A stretch of 64,000 nt of DNA, from assembly GCF_026213295.1 (NCBI RefSeq), contig NC_079414.1, positions 310,001 to 374,000 of the forward strand. Direction: 5' to 3'. The DNA is from Gadus chalcogrammus (taxonomy: Eukaryota > Chordata > Actinopteri > Gadiformes > Gadidae). The translations under genes were made by a program, and so were the position numbers. The notes under the pieces were generated by a model, which worked only from the letters and a program-made list of their open reading frames with translations, was not told the DNA's origin and did no database searches. Every line of letters starts with the position of its first letter. Position 1 is the stretch's first letter. Shown piece by piece: positions 1 through 10,040 of the stretch.

Positions 1-236
1 ACTAAACGGCGGCAAGCTAGCGAAAGCCGGCGGCAAGCTTTGCGGAGCACCGGTATTTAGCAACCATGGCGAATCAAAATATGATCACACACTTCTTCTT
101 TATATAACCTGCCTATCAATTTTTTTAAGTGCAATAAACACGGACAATATCTGACAGTTTTTTTTCCAATTTGACCGGTAAAATGAAACCTTCCCGGTCA
201 CATGACCGGCACCAATTTCTTCTAGCGGAAACACTG
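1..236. mobile_element. hAT-like element, right end only
   Basis: The segment ends in GCGGAAACACTG at 236, the reverse complement of the CAGTGTTTCC terminus common in fish hAT elements. A region with CCGGTCA and TGACCGG lies just inside. The left end is outside the window, so no target duplication can be checked. No coding potential is recognisable. The 3' flank resumes a dispersed repeat that also occurs at 56971. Confidence 0.4.
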
Positions 237-239
237 CTC

Positions 240-425
240 CCACCCATAGGTTTGGCATAGTTATAATGGTGCTCGACGGCGTATTTATGAGGGTTGATGT
301 AAACGACAACTTTTTTGAAAACGATGTATGCACAATGTTATTTTTGAAAACGGAGGGGGGGAAATATTCGTTTCTATAAATACCCTGCTACGTATAATCG
401 TGGCCTAAGTCAGCAGCAAGTAGAA
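240..425 (+). repeat. Dispersed repeat, copy 1 (copy 2 at 56971-57095)
   Basis: The block starting CCATAGGTTTGGCATAG and running through GGTGCTCGACGGCGTAT to AAATACCCTGCTAC recurs in the same orientation at 56971-57095. Copy 1 carries about 50 extra bases in the middle. It has no recognisable coding content or termini. It could be part of an older, unclassified transposon. Confidence 0.6.
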
Positions 426-426
426 C

Positions 427-666
427 CGACAAGTCAGCGGACAATATGCCAGATTAATGCACCCCTCCCAGCCAATCAGAATCGAGCATTCTTAAATGAA
501 GTAGAATAAGAAACATTATTGGATAATTGTTTTAATTTACATTTTCTCTGGGCCAATCGGAATCTCAGCACTTGCTTCAGAATCTTGAAGCACACAGCGC
601 AACTGAGCTCGCCTTTGGAAGAGACGCCTGGCTACCGCGCGAGTCTGATGGAAACTCTTGACGTCA
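427..666. other. Unannotated flank of the nested TE block
   Basis: I see no gene or element end here. It is the left host flank of the hAT inserted at 675; after excision it would join 13661 onward through the duplicated ATTTGAAG. A CCAAT-like sequence lies near 551, but nothing else supports a promoter. Confidence 0.3.
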
Positions 667-942
667 ATTTGAAGTAGGGGTGTAGGCCTATGGTATAAAT
701 GGTATAGAAAGTACACCAGTGTGAATTTGCGCTAAGGTAAGGGATTTTGACGTTACCGTGTGACCGGTAGACAGTGTTGTAAGTAACGCGTTAATACAGT
801 AACCTAACTACTTTTTCATGTAAAAAAATAAAGTTACGCGTAACTACTAGGGGTGTAACGGTACACAAAAGTCACGGTTCGGTACGTGCCTCGGTTTTTA
901 AGTCACGGTACGATAAGGTACGGTTAATAGTTAAGGGGAAAA

Positions 943-1152
943 TTAAAAAAAGTGTTTCTCGGGCCGTAGATAAGCAGCAATGAAAACACCAATAAACTTG
1001 GTTATGGCATTTGCATTTCTGAATTCCCAGACGGGGGTTGTTGAAATTGTGTTTTTTTTCACAGCAACGGTGATAGTAACACCTTGATGGTGCCTTTTCA
1101 AATGCGTGTGCATGTTAAAGTGCTGTACGTAGACACAGGGAGCCCTATCCAT
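943..1152 (-). pseudogene. hAT-Ac (ZBED-like) transposase fragment
   Basis: The minus-strand frame reads HFNMHTHLKRHH, the second half of a BED zinc finger (C2H2-like, DNA binding). Next comes ITKFIGVFIAAYLRP, matching the conserved block downstream of the BED finger in ZBED/hAT-Ac transposases. These enzymes cut and paste DNA transposons in the nucleus. Only about 70 residues remain; the RNase H-fold catalytic core is missing, so it is not functional. Family assignment rests on these two motifs. Confidence 0.65.
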
Positions 1153-1233
1153 AGCCGGAGAGCCTGTAGGAGACCCTCTCCATGGCTTTTGTGCACATCC
1201 GATATTTTTAACTATGCGTCGACGCCATGGACC

Positions 1234-1553
1234 GATAGTTACGTATTGTAACTCTAGATTCTATGAGTATAGGCGCAGCCTTTTAAGGCTATCGCTATTG
1301 GGTTATCCCTAGGCGTGAGCCGTAGCACTGAAAAAATTGTAATCCCCGCCCACCAACAGCGTGGGCCTCAATCACGTCCGCAGGGGCCTCAATCACGTCC
1401 CAATAAACAGCTTTTCTTCAGCTATTTAAAGGACAATGAGGCCGACATTGTCCTTAAAAGGCTGCGCCTATACTCATAGAATCTAGTTACAATGCGTAAC
1501 TATCGTTCTATGTCGTATAGGCTTCGCCTTTTAAGGCTATCGCTATTGGGTTA
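1234..1553. repeat. DIRS-type inverted and internal repeats
   Basis: Positions 1234-1288 and 1451-1505 form an inverted repeat of about 55 bp with few mismatches (GATAGTTACG... against ...CGTAACTATC). The same arms are followed by a direct repeat, TTAAGGCTATCGCTATTGGG, near 1284 and 1531. Inverted terminal repeats plus an internal complementary region are how DIRS elements rebuild their ends during circular replication. This supports the recombinase and RNase H calls next to it. Confidence 0.65.
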
Positions 1554-1789
1554 AAAGGGCGAAGCACGATATAGTCTATGCCTCATTGGTCACGATCAGT
1601 ACCAGAAACACAGCTACATACGCGCTAGTATCATGCGTCAGACGTAGCATAACATGCGTCATGCGTCTAACGGCACGTCATCAACGAGCAGCTCTAATGT
1701 GTCTGATAAGACACAAGAGCTCCCAGCATGAATATTTGACTCCACCTCACATTGTTTAATATGCGAGGGGAATAGTCACACAATCAGAC

Positions 1790-2918
1790 TCACTCTGACA
1801 AAGCACCTAGAACTGAGAATGTCATCGAGAGGCGCGGTATGTCTCTTAAGTAAAACCTAATAAAAGAGCATGGGGAAGCCCATGAGGCTGCTGTGCAGAT
1901 ATCCTCCATAGGCATCCCTCTTTGCAGAGCGACAGAGGGCGATATTCCTCTGGTCGAGTGAGCTCTGATAGTCTCAGGCGGCTCTGCACCCGCTGACGCA
2001 TAAGCCAATGTGATAGCATCACACAGCCAATGTGACAGCCGTTTTTTCGTCATGGGAAGGCCCTGGGAATGTTCTCTGTAATGCACAAATAACTGTTGAG
2101 ATTTGCGCATCTTCCTCAGATTGATGAGGAGGGAGAGAGAAACCATTGAGTGTTATTACTCTCGATCTGAACAAGCTAGTAAAACTCTTGGGTGTAAAAG
2201 CCGGGTTCGGGCTTTATATGGCCGAACTGCTGTCCCCTTGTATTCTAAGACCAGAAGGGGCTACAGAGAGTGCAGACAGGTCGCTCACTCTCTTAGCTGA
2301 CGTCAGGGCCAGCAGCAAAGCTGTCTTGGCTGACACAAACTTGAGGGGCACCCGGTCAAGAGGCTCAAATGGGGCTTTAACGAGTGAGCGCAGCACCAGT
2401 GTTAAATCCCATTGTGGAGTGAGAGAGCGCGTCACGGGTCTCTCTCTTCTCGCACCTTTCAGGAATCGCTTCATTAAGGGGTGACTAAAAACAGTTCTAT
2501 CCCCGAAGCCTTCGTGGCATGATGAAACAGCAGCCGCGTACGTTTTAACCGTGCTATAGGCCAGCCCTCTTTCCATCAGTGTCTGGAGGAAAGAGCACAC
2601 GCGGCAAAGGGCAGGAGATGGGATCACAACCCCTCTCCGTGCACCATTTCTGGAAAGCCGCCCATTTAGCCGAGTAACACGCTCTGGTGGAGTCAGCGTG
2701 AGAGAGCGTCCCGCTGCTAAGGGAGTTCCTTCGGCAGCCCCGAGAGCAGACGCTGGAGGCAGGGAAACCAGGCAGGGTGCACTTGTGCGTTGCGGTGCTA
2801 TGAGAATCATATACAGCCGCTCTTCTTGGACTCGGTCCAAGACTTGGGGAATCAGGGGGACGGGTGGGAAAGCGTACAGGAGTGTGTTCGGCCACGGTCT
2901 GTGAGCCAACGCATCCAC
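1790..2918 (-). pseudogene. DIRS tyrosine recombinase, split
   Basis: The N-terminal part (2918-2214) has the SAM-like region and the first catalytic arginine in TSAKRVSDLSALS. The C-terminal part (2146-1790) has the catalytic HSTRG (HxxR) motif and, about 35 residues later, the nucleophile-type tyrosine in SFIRFYLRD. DIRS recombinases integrate circular cDNA without a DDE integrase. The two halves are in different frames, with a break near 2146-2214, so no full-length enzyme is encoded. An alternative is an Ngaro-like YR element, but the gene order and repeats favour DIRS. Confidence 0.75.
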
Positions 2919-3081
2919 CCCGAGTGGGGGATTGTCCTTCGTGCTGAGAGAGAACCACAGCTCGCACTGTGTGTTCTCCTGCGTGTCAAATAGGTCGACC
3001 TCTGCCTTCCCAAACTCGCTCCATATCTGATTGATCAGATCGTGGTGCAGAGTCCAGTCTCCTGGTTGGAGACCCCCCCCT

Positions 3082-3743
3082 CTACATTATGTCGGCCCCT
3101 CTGTTCAGGACACCGGGGATGTACGCTGCTCTGATGGAGAGCAAGAGCGTGTGCGCCCAGCATAACGGCTGTCTCGATATGCTCAGCAGCTGTGCCGAGC
3201 GCACGGCCCCTTGGCGATTTATGTATGCTGCTGTCGCCTTGTTGTCCGTGCGAATCATTACGTGTTGATTCGTCAACATTGGGGCAAAGTGTTGGACCAC
3301 TTTCAACACAGTGAGGAGCTCCAATGCGTTTATATGCATGGTCATGGGGGGCGGCCAAACGCCGCCCACTACGTGAAACTCGCATGTTCCTCCCCAGCCC
3401 GACAGAGAAGCATCCATGAACACTGAGATGTGTGACGTTGCTCTGCCCAACGGCACCCCTCTCGTGAGTTTTCGGGGATCGCCCCAGTGGGTCAAATCGG
3501 GGCCCACTGATAGGGGAATGGTCACTTTGCGCCGACGTTGGCGCACCGGGTCGATGCGCAGGGGAGAAAACCATCTCTGCAGCCGCCTCGTGAATGAGCC
3601 CCAGCGGCACCACCGTGTGAGCGGCTGACATCATGCCCAGCAGCCTCATGACAGAGGGCTGTCACGACGCTGCCCGGGGAACAACAGCGGCGGAGGAGGG
3701 ACCACAGCGTCTCCTTCCTCTGCTGTGAGAGCCGTGCTCTCAT
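3082..3743 (-). pseudogene. DIRS-type RNase H domain, truncated at 5' side
   Basis: The minus-strand frame 3546-3082 shows the four acidic RNase H positions in order: DASLSGWGG, NALELLTVL, RTDNKATAAYINRQG and NRGADIM. RNase H removes the RNA strand during cDNA synthesis. The same region in another frame (3649-3035) continues to upstream matches, so frameshifts are present. The reverse transcriptase that should precede it is absent. Sequence beyond about 3780 belongs to the inserted ZNF862-like element, which marks the break. Confidence 0.75.
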
Positions 3744-3911
3744 TACAGCTCAATCAAGCTCTACCCCCAGATACATCACACTATGTGAGGGGTAGGGGGA
3801 GCTTTCCTTCCAATTTATGGCGAAGCCTAAATTCGACAGGTGGATTACCAGCTTTTTTGTTTGAATAGCTTCTTCCTCCTTGGAATGAGCCATCAAAACA
3901 TTTCCAAATAA

Positions 3912-4031
3912 AAGTGCTTGTGCTTGAATGAACCGTCAAACTTAAACATTTCAAGCAAAATGAAACATTTGAAGTGCTTGTGCTTAAATGAACGGTCAAA
4001 CTTAAACATTTCAAGTAAAACAAAAGATTTC
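3912..4031 (+). repeat. 60-bp tandem repeat, two units
   Basis: Unit 1 (3912-3971) and unit 2 (3972-4031) are nearly identical, differing at only a few bases (for example CTTGAATG against CTTAAATG). They overlap the end of the transposase frame and its presumed 3' untranslated region. No function is evident. Confidence 0.85.
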
Positions 4032-5184
4032 AAAATAAAAAGTGCTAAAGTCTTCCAAAGTCTTATAGTAGGTCTCCTCTTGCTGGCACATGCCCCTCAG
4101 ATGGCCAACACCTGTAATTTGGCCTTCTTGCCTGCCTTGGCTGAACCAGTTTGCCACAATCTCCCAAGCATCAAAATCCTCCAAACTGGGCCCATCCACA
4201 CTGATTCTGATGAGGTCTTCCACTGTGTCTGTGTGGACTGATGCCCTTGCATCTGATTTAATTATCTTCTGTGAAGAGAATCCTCTCTCACAAACCGCAG
4301 ATGACAATGGGAGGACCAGCAGAATGTGGACAAGGTGCAGTATGTGCTTGTAGTCTGAACAGTATGGCTCTCTGGTTAACATCAGGTCCCAGAGGCTGAG
4401 GTATGTCTGGTCCTTGAACATCCTGGCAATTAACAGCTTCAGGCCCACAAACTCTTCTTTTGCCAACTCAGTGTTAACACCATTTCTTGTGAGGACAAGG
4501 GAGAAGTGATCCAAGAGAAATGCTAGATCATCAGCACCATGGTCCAGTAACTCCTCTTGGTCTTCTGGCCAGCTATCATGATAGAAGATGTTGAAGCATT
4601 TGACAGCCTTAGTTGTGGCAGATTGGGTAGCATCCTCTCCTAGGAGGCTACAGAATCTTGCTTTCAAGTGTTTGACAGTAGATTTGATTGTTGCCTCCAT
4701 TGCTCTGTGTAGTTTAGTGATAGCACCACCATCCAGCCAGCTTAGAGACTTCCCCGTTGAGTGTAACTGTCTGGAATTTGTAGAGTGGCACTTCTCTGAA
4801 GTAGGAGACTAAAGTTGGTTATTCCAGCAAAAACATCAACCAGAAAGTGACAAAAAGCCACAAAAGTGGCATCTTCGATTGATTTCTTGACCTTTCTGGC
4901 TCGTCCTGCAATATCTGCATTGGCAGAGGACCCTGCCAAATGGTCCATATGACAGTAGACTGCAGTGAACTGGCCATGGCCAGTTCACTGGCCATGGAAG
5001 CCATCGTGTTCCTTTAACCCCACTGGGGACGAGGACATTCACTTCCAGGTCCACTCCAATGGCCTTCAGCTCCCTCATTGATTTTGGACTAAAATGGTAC
5101 GTCTTCCACACCAAATGTAGCAGATCATATAATTAACCAATCATAGCATTGTCCCTCTGGACTGACAACGTAGCCAATTCCAAT
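4011..5184 (-). pseudogene. ZNF862-like transposase A, fused 3' exon
   Basis: The minus strand encodes the C-terminal half of a ZNF862/KIAA1586-like hAT transposase. It contains LSVQRDNAMIG, WKTYHFSPKSMREL, GVKGTRWLP, DLAFLLDHFSLVL and the hAT dimerisation block LPLSSAVCERGFSSQKIIKS. It begins after a TTTACAG acceptor at 5185. It has an in-frame stop right after DNAMIG and frame changes near 5000 and 4740. In copy B the same protein stretch is split by several GT-AG introns; here it is continuous, implying intron loss. About 45 residues present in B (NGFENL... region) are missing here. Confidence 0.75.
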
Positions 5185-5196
5185 CTGTAAAGATAC

Positions 5197-6057
5197 TAGG
5201 GATGAGTCGGTCGCGACCGATTCGTTACAACGAACGAATCCCGAACGTGAACGACAAGAACTGGTTCCCCAAAACAAGAAGAACTGGTTCTTTGATTCTT
5301 TTTTTTTAACATAAACCAAAAATATGGTCACGTAAATAAAATATACAAACAAACAGAGCTCCATCTCCCCGCGACTTATATTGATTGAGTCTACAACGTT
5401 CTCAAAGATTCAGCCAATGAGAGGTAGCAATGGTGTTGCAATGGCACCTGGGTAAACAAATGACAAGGCGGTACCGTCGAATATGCGCGCTTTCTCTGTC
5501 TGACCTATTTTGGGTCATACCATTCGACGTGGGGCCACTCATATATCCCCCTACATTTTTTCGAAAATAGACTTGACCTCCATCTGTTTATTGGATAAAC
5601 GCATTTCTCAATCCCAGGAGTCTTTGCTCCATTCTACGTCAATTTAAGAACAAACAAAGAAATTAAACTGCATTTCGTATTTTTTATTTATGACCATGCA
5701 AGTTCTGTAATGCCTGAACAATGAAGAATTAAATGTAAAGTAAAATAAAATTATAAATGTAAAACCATAAATGAAATATAGAGAGTAAGCAAGTGGTATA
5801 AATATTGGTGGGAGGTTGTGTTATACTATATAGCAGGCATCTCCAAACGGCGGACCGCGGTCTTGACAGTCCTATCCGGACCCATGACAAATTTAAAAAA
5901 ATAGATATTAATATTTTTTTTTAAATTTTTTTTTTTTTTTTAAACGTAATCTGACGTAACGAATGAATCAAAACGGCCGAATCAAATAAACGAATCGTTA
6001 TAGTGAACTGAACTGAAAGAACTAGTTCCCGGAAAATAATCATTTTGCCCATCTCTA
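5197..6057. mobile_element. Non-autonomous hAT in intron 2 of transposase A
   Basis: It begins TAGGGATGAGTCGG and ends GCCCATCTCTA, with the perfect 8-bp duplication AAAGATAC on both sides (5189-5196, 6058-6065). There is no transposase. At 5833-5880 it contains a short piece matching the terminus of the truncated hAT copies at 46599 and 54282 (AGGCATCTCC...ACGGCGGACC). It sits in the intron 2 remnant and so post-dates copy A. Confidence 0.85.
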
Positions 6058-6140
6058 AAAGATACATCACAATTAATCTACAAATAGATAAATTACATTA
6101 ATATGAGAATATGCACAACAGCCTATATAATTAGGCCTAC

Positions 6141-6326
6141 CTGTGAGGCATACAGTGAAAGGGCTCAACGAAATCTCCTGCATCTCTTTGTAGAAGCGCT
6201 ATAACACCCCCCTTGTGGCCTAGGTTAACTGCAGCACCATCAGCACCCAGAGCAACCATTTTCCCCATCCAATCTGCACACTGATGCCCAAGCGCAGCAA
6301 ATGCTTGCTTTGTGGCAGAATAAATT
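6141..6326 (-). pseudogene. ZNF862-like transposase A, exon 2
   Basis: The exon lies between an acceptor TTTTAG (6327-6332) and a donor GTAGGCC (6140-6134). It encodes ALGADGAAVNLGHKGGVIALL and ends in FHCMPHR, the most conserved block of the ZNF862-like RNase H core; the Asp in LGADG is a likely catalytic residue. The matching exon in copy B lies at about 23337-23158. The exon itself has no stop, in contrast to exon 3. Confidence 0.75.
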
Positions 6327-6572
6327 CTAAAAGAATAAAAAATATCACACAGGTCACTAGCCTATAGATTGCAAAAGGGAAACAGAAAAATGTAACAAAT
6401 AAAAAGTTAAGAAAATTGTATAGTATTCCTAAATATTATTAAAAATGAATAAATAAAAAGTTGTTAAAGTTTACAATATTTAGGAATACTATTAAATGTT
6501 CTTAACTTTTAATTTTTTCATTTATATTTCATTATCTCTCATGCTGTAATTTGTCTGGGCCTTCAAACGTAC

Positions 6573-7389
6573 CTTGTGCATGTCCATGCTCCACCTCGAC
6601 GTGTCCAATTAATTTGCTGACCGGCCGTCCTTTCCGCAAAATGCGGCTGTAGATAATCACGCACTCCTTTGTAGAGATGTCTGTGTCGCCGTCGATCATG
6701 AAAGACATATACGTGGCGTTACCAACGTCCGCAGCTGTCTTCTTCTTTAATGTATCTCCTATTACACCAATAAATTGGGCACATGCCGTATCATTGCTGT
6801 AGGTCGGGTTGACGTTTAATCCATTTTTCTTCATCAAAATAATCTCTGACTTAAATTTGGTGAACGGCATTTCCTCCTTTGCAATGTTGTATGCAACATT
6901 ACATTTTATGATCATTTCGGATTCCTCCGAGGACCTGATTACTACTGCCTGCCTCTGAAATGCAGCTGGGAGAGGGGCAACTTTATCTACACATTTGTCA
7001 CGGCATATTGTATGCTTTTTGGACATGTGTTTTTTTAACGTTTCGATACGAAACGCCGTTGCCTCGCCTACGAATGCAGTATTACCGGCCATTATCTGAC
7101 CGCACTCCCGACAGTAAATGCAGTGCATTGCATTCCGTCCTTTGTCGTATCTCAGCCAGGGAAATTGTGTCAACCAGTCATGTCTGAAAGAGTACATTTT
7201 GGGCTTTTTAATTTGAGTCTCGGGGCCGGGCTCAATCTCAGACTCGGTTGTCTCCTCTGGTTCCGAATCTAATGTTATCGCCGAAGGACAAGGGCCAGTT
7301 GGCATCTTCCCAGGGACCGTCGCCGAGGTCTCTGTGTCTTGGCTGGATTTCTTAATGAAAAAGCTTTCGATGTTTCTACCTCTCTTCAT
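6573..7389 (-). pseudogene. ZNF862-like transposase A, exon 1 (zinc finger)
   Basis: The start MKRGRNIESFF at 7389 is followed by an acidic linker, then the TTF-type zinc finger HDWLTQFPWLRYDKG, CIYCRECG, LKKHMSKKH, then the start of the catalytic fold (FIGVIGDTLKKK, SFMIDGDTDISTKE). It ends EHGHAQ before a GTACGT donor (6572). The MIDGDTD motif probably holds the first catalytic Asp. About 270 codons are uninterrupted, so this 5' exon is better preserved than the 3' part. In vertebrates such proteins have occasionally been domesticated, but the broken exon 3 argues against that here. Confidence 0.75.
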
Positions 7390-7625
7390 TTTCACTTGTT
7401 TATTTTCTTTTCCGTTTCATTTAGGCAACTCTGGCGCTCAGCCTGCTCAGGTCGATCGCATTTTTTTAACTCAAACTTCAAAAATCAGTGAAAAAGACGC
7501 CAGCCAATAAGAGGCAAAGAAACGCCCTGAGCTCGGTCTCTTATTGGTGACAACAAATCAGGAGACCTAGAATTTTTTTGAGTCGCACTATTAAATATTT
7601 TGGTCGCACTCTGGAGCCCTGCGTA

Positions 7626-8345
7626 GGGAGAAAACGGCCGTCTTTAGTAAAGAGGTGTTTCTCGCTGTCACACGCTTCTCCCTCGCCCTGTGATAGTCGG
7701 CGCTTGTGGGGCGGGATATCGCCCCAGAGGCCCTTGCTGGCCGCTCGCCGCAGCCTGCGATGGAGGCAGGCGGGGCTGGTAAGCAGGGCGAGGTTGCCTT
7801 TTTAAAAGTAATGAAGGGCTGGCTCGACCAATGATACAAGGTTTATTGACAGCCTGCCTATATGTAGCGGGAGATGCGTGTGAAACAGTTATGGCTGAGC
7901 CGGTAGGCTCCGGCGTCAACTGGGGCGTGGGGAGAAAACAGCCGTCTTTAGTAAAGAGGTGTTTCTCGCCGTCACACGCTTCTCCCTCGTCCCGTAATTG
8001 CCTTCGACAGCGCTTGTGGGGCGGGGCGTCGCCCCACAAGCCCGCTGCCCGAGGCCTTTGCTGGCCTCTCGCCGCGGCCTGCGATGGAGGCGGGCGGGGC
8101 TGGTAAGCCGGGCGAGGTTGCCATTTAAAAAGCAATGAAGGGCTGGCTCGATGAATAATACAAGGTTTATCGACGGCCTGTCCATATGTAGCGGGAGATG
8201 CGTGTGAAACAGTTATGGCCGAGCCGTTAGGCTCCGGCGTTAACTGGAGTGTGTGGAGGAAACAGCCGTCTTTAATAAAGAGGTGGGTGGCTCTTAAATG
8301 AGCCGTTGTTTTCTCGCCGTCACACGCTTCTCCCTTGCCCCATCA
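7626..8345 (-). repeat. GC-rich tandem repeat, ~300-320 bp unit, 2.3 copies
   Basis: Units start at 7626, 7930 and about 8254 with GGGAGAAAAC(A/G)GCCGTCTTTAG, and the third is cut off at about 8345. On the minus strand, 8135-7668 is open and Pro/Ala/Gln/Arg-rich (for example QPRPPPSQAAARGQQ), like the basic linker after gag in DIRS elements. I infer a duplicated part of the DIRS-like element. The ZNF862-like hAT copy A abuts it at 7621. Confidence 0.6.
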
Positions 8346-8470
8346 TAGCTTTATATGATGTTAATTACAATCCAACAACTGCCGCCTCATCGGCTCAGGG
8401 ATGCCCGGGGTCTGCTGCAACCACAGGTTGCTCTGGATGAGGTGCTGCCATGCCGCCGTCCGGGCCGCTG

Positions 8471-8854
8471 TTACCATACCGGTGGAGCAGAGGCAGAGGA
8501 TGATGCCGGCAGTTTCGCCACGTCTACTGCCCGTTCGGCCAGACGATGAGGGTCAGCCGCCATGTTGGAGATGTCATGTGCCAGCAGGGCGATGTTGTTC
8601 ATGACAGCCTCTTGCTGCATCATGCGCTGATGCGCCCTCTCCGTGAGCTTGGCCGTCAGCTGGTGTTTGGGAGTGGGGAGGCGCCCGCTGAGCCCCGGCT
8701 TCACTCCAAAGACAGCGCACAGAGCGGGATCCAGCAGCGGTACTGCCCTGTAACCCCGGTCTGTCAGACCCTCCGTCTTCGTGACCTGGATGAACGTTTT
8801 CACCGGGGCTCCGAATTTCCTGGGCTCAACCCGGGCCCCATTGAATTGAAGCAT
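8471..8854 (-). pseudogene. Gag-like open frame of the DIRS-like element
   Basis: This 127-codon minus-strand frame contains LTDRGYRAVPLLDPALC, then AKLTERAHQRMMQQEAVMNN and ISNMAADPHRLAERA, a mostly helical composition. I do not recognise it securely. Its place at the 5' side of the DIRS-like block, before the tandem linker, suggests gag. It could instead be part of another element. It starts close to the GTCGACGC border. Confidence 0.4.
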
Positions 8855-8929
8855 AGAACTATTGGTCGACGCAACGGCAAGGGCTGTGATTGGAAAATCA
8901 TTTCCTGAATCACTTCTTCGGTTTGACTT

Positions 8930-9412
8930 AGTACCTTAATTACTTCAAGTTCAAGTGTTTTTATTTGTCACATACAATAAATTGAAGTGAAATGTTAAAG
9001 GGTCAATGCTCCACACTGTGAAAAAATAAATAAAATAAAATAAAAATATAAAATAAAATAAATTAGTTAATTTATTTAGATAAAATAAAAAATGTAAATA
9101 AAATCAAATTTAAAAATAAGGTGTTGAATTAAAAATTTGAATTCAAGTGTCTCACTGCCTGTGGATAAAAACTTCTCTTAAGTCTCTCAGTCCTTGAGTT
9201 AAGGCTTCGTAGGCGTCTACCCGACGGCAGCAGGGTGAAGAGGCTGGCATTGGGGTGTGATGTTTTTTGCCTTCGACTCCACCCTCTTGTGGTAGATGTC
9301 CTTCACGTTGGGTAGGGACGCTCTGATAGTCCGCTCAGCTGAGCGCACCACCCTCTGTAGGTTGGCCTGGTCTTGAGCGGTACAGCTTCCGTACCAGACG
9401 GAGATGCATTTG
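8930..9412 (-). mobile_element. 5'-truncated non-LTR element, 3' end (L2/CR1-like)
   Basis: Read on the minus strand, the segment encodes the C-terminal tail typical of fish L2/CR1-group LINEs: YGSCTAQDQANLQRVVRSAE and ASLPNVKDIYHKRVEA, then CCRRVDAYEALTQGLRDLRE. An A/T-rich tail near 9020-9120 follows. It interrupts the 848-9784 hAT, whose related copy at 60340-60420 lacks it. No reverse transcriptase core is left. Confidence 0.6.
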
Positions 9413-10040
9413 AACTTTGTACATTGTTGACCAATAAAACCCCAAATAAGATTTGAAAAGCTTTGGGAGATTATTTACAACACTGCTTAAATGGTTTGTA
9501 ACATACATGTAAGATAGTTTGTGTGGCGAATTGCATTGCGTATCCGACATGCCGAAGGAGAGCTGCTGAGCGGGTTACAGAGTCGGAGTCGTATACTTTG
9601 GCTAAACGGTCCGGGTGGAACTCCGACTTCAAGTTTTAAATTCCGTGTTGTAAAGCAAGCCTTTACATTTGCCATATTAACGCTATGTATGCCACATTTA
9701 CGAACCGCGGTACACCTCTGTAACCGCACCGAAGTGCCTGTACCGTGACGGTTCGGTACAAATACGTGTACCGTTACACCCCTAGTAACTACTGAAAATA
9801 TGGTAACATTTAAGTTCCTTTTTCAATTCGGCGTCACTTTACTTTTCCCAGGGACAGATTTGACAGTGATACTGCCTTCTCAGGCAGTATGCTATTGCGC
9901 AAGCAGGCAGGCGCGCAGCAAGCACTCCTGCATGCTTGCGTAATAATATCATTCCAAACCGGACGAGACAGAACCTGGTAGCGTGAAGCTGTCTCTGCAA
10001 TCAGACATTGCTTCCGCAGGCATTTTGAAAGCCAGTCCTT

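Larger units (their letters stand above)
3797..7621 (-). mobile_element. ZNF862-like hAT element, copy A (left end lost)
   Basis: The right end reads GGTCGCACTCTGGAGCCCTG at 7621, matching the ends of copies B (24280) and C (63687). The opposite end, CAGGGCTCCAGACT, is not found, so the left (transposase 3') side is truncated around 3797. It carries a minus-strand transposase in three exons (7389-6573, 6326-6141, 5184-4011) and a later hAT insertion in intron 2. The border near 3797 is approximate. Confidence 0.7.
1226..8864 (-). mobile_element. Degenerate DIRS-like (tyrosine recombinase) retroelement
   Basis: The block lies inside the 848-9784 hAT between two copies of GTCGACGC (1218-1225, 8865-8872). 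The homologous hAT fragment near 60285 lacks it. Read on the minus strand the order is gag-like frame (8854-8471), GC-rich tandem repeats (8345-7626), RNase H (about 3743-3082), tyrosine recombinase (2918-1790) and terminal/internal complementary repeats (about 1560-1234). That order fits DIRS elements. The reverse transcriptase domain was not found; a ZNF862-like hAT now sits where it would be. DIRS elements normally leave no target duplication, so the 8-bp repeat may be coincidental or belong to another insertion. Confidence 0.55.
848..9784 (-). mobile_element. hAT-Ac element nested in X1
   Basis: The termini are TAGGGGTGTAACGGTACAC and its near-perfect inverse, GTGTACCGTTACACCCCTA. The flanking 8-bp duplication GTAACTAC (840-847, 9785-9792) is perfect. 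Own sequence survives at 848-1217, 8873-8930 and about 9413-9784. A BED-type transposase fragment lies on the minus strand at 943-1152. The middle is replaced by a DIRS-like block. A related fragment, lacking that block, is at 60197-60545. Confidence 0.85.

Noticed and set aside
8283..8312. Histone-mRNA-like stem loop GGCTCTTAAATGAGCC
   Set aside because: The stem is 5 bp with a 6-nt loop rather than the 6-bp stem and 4-nt loop of histone mRNAs. No histone frame is near, and it lies in a GC-rich TE tandem repeat.
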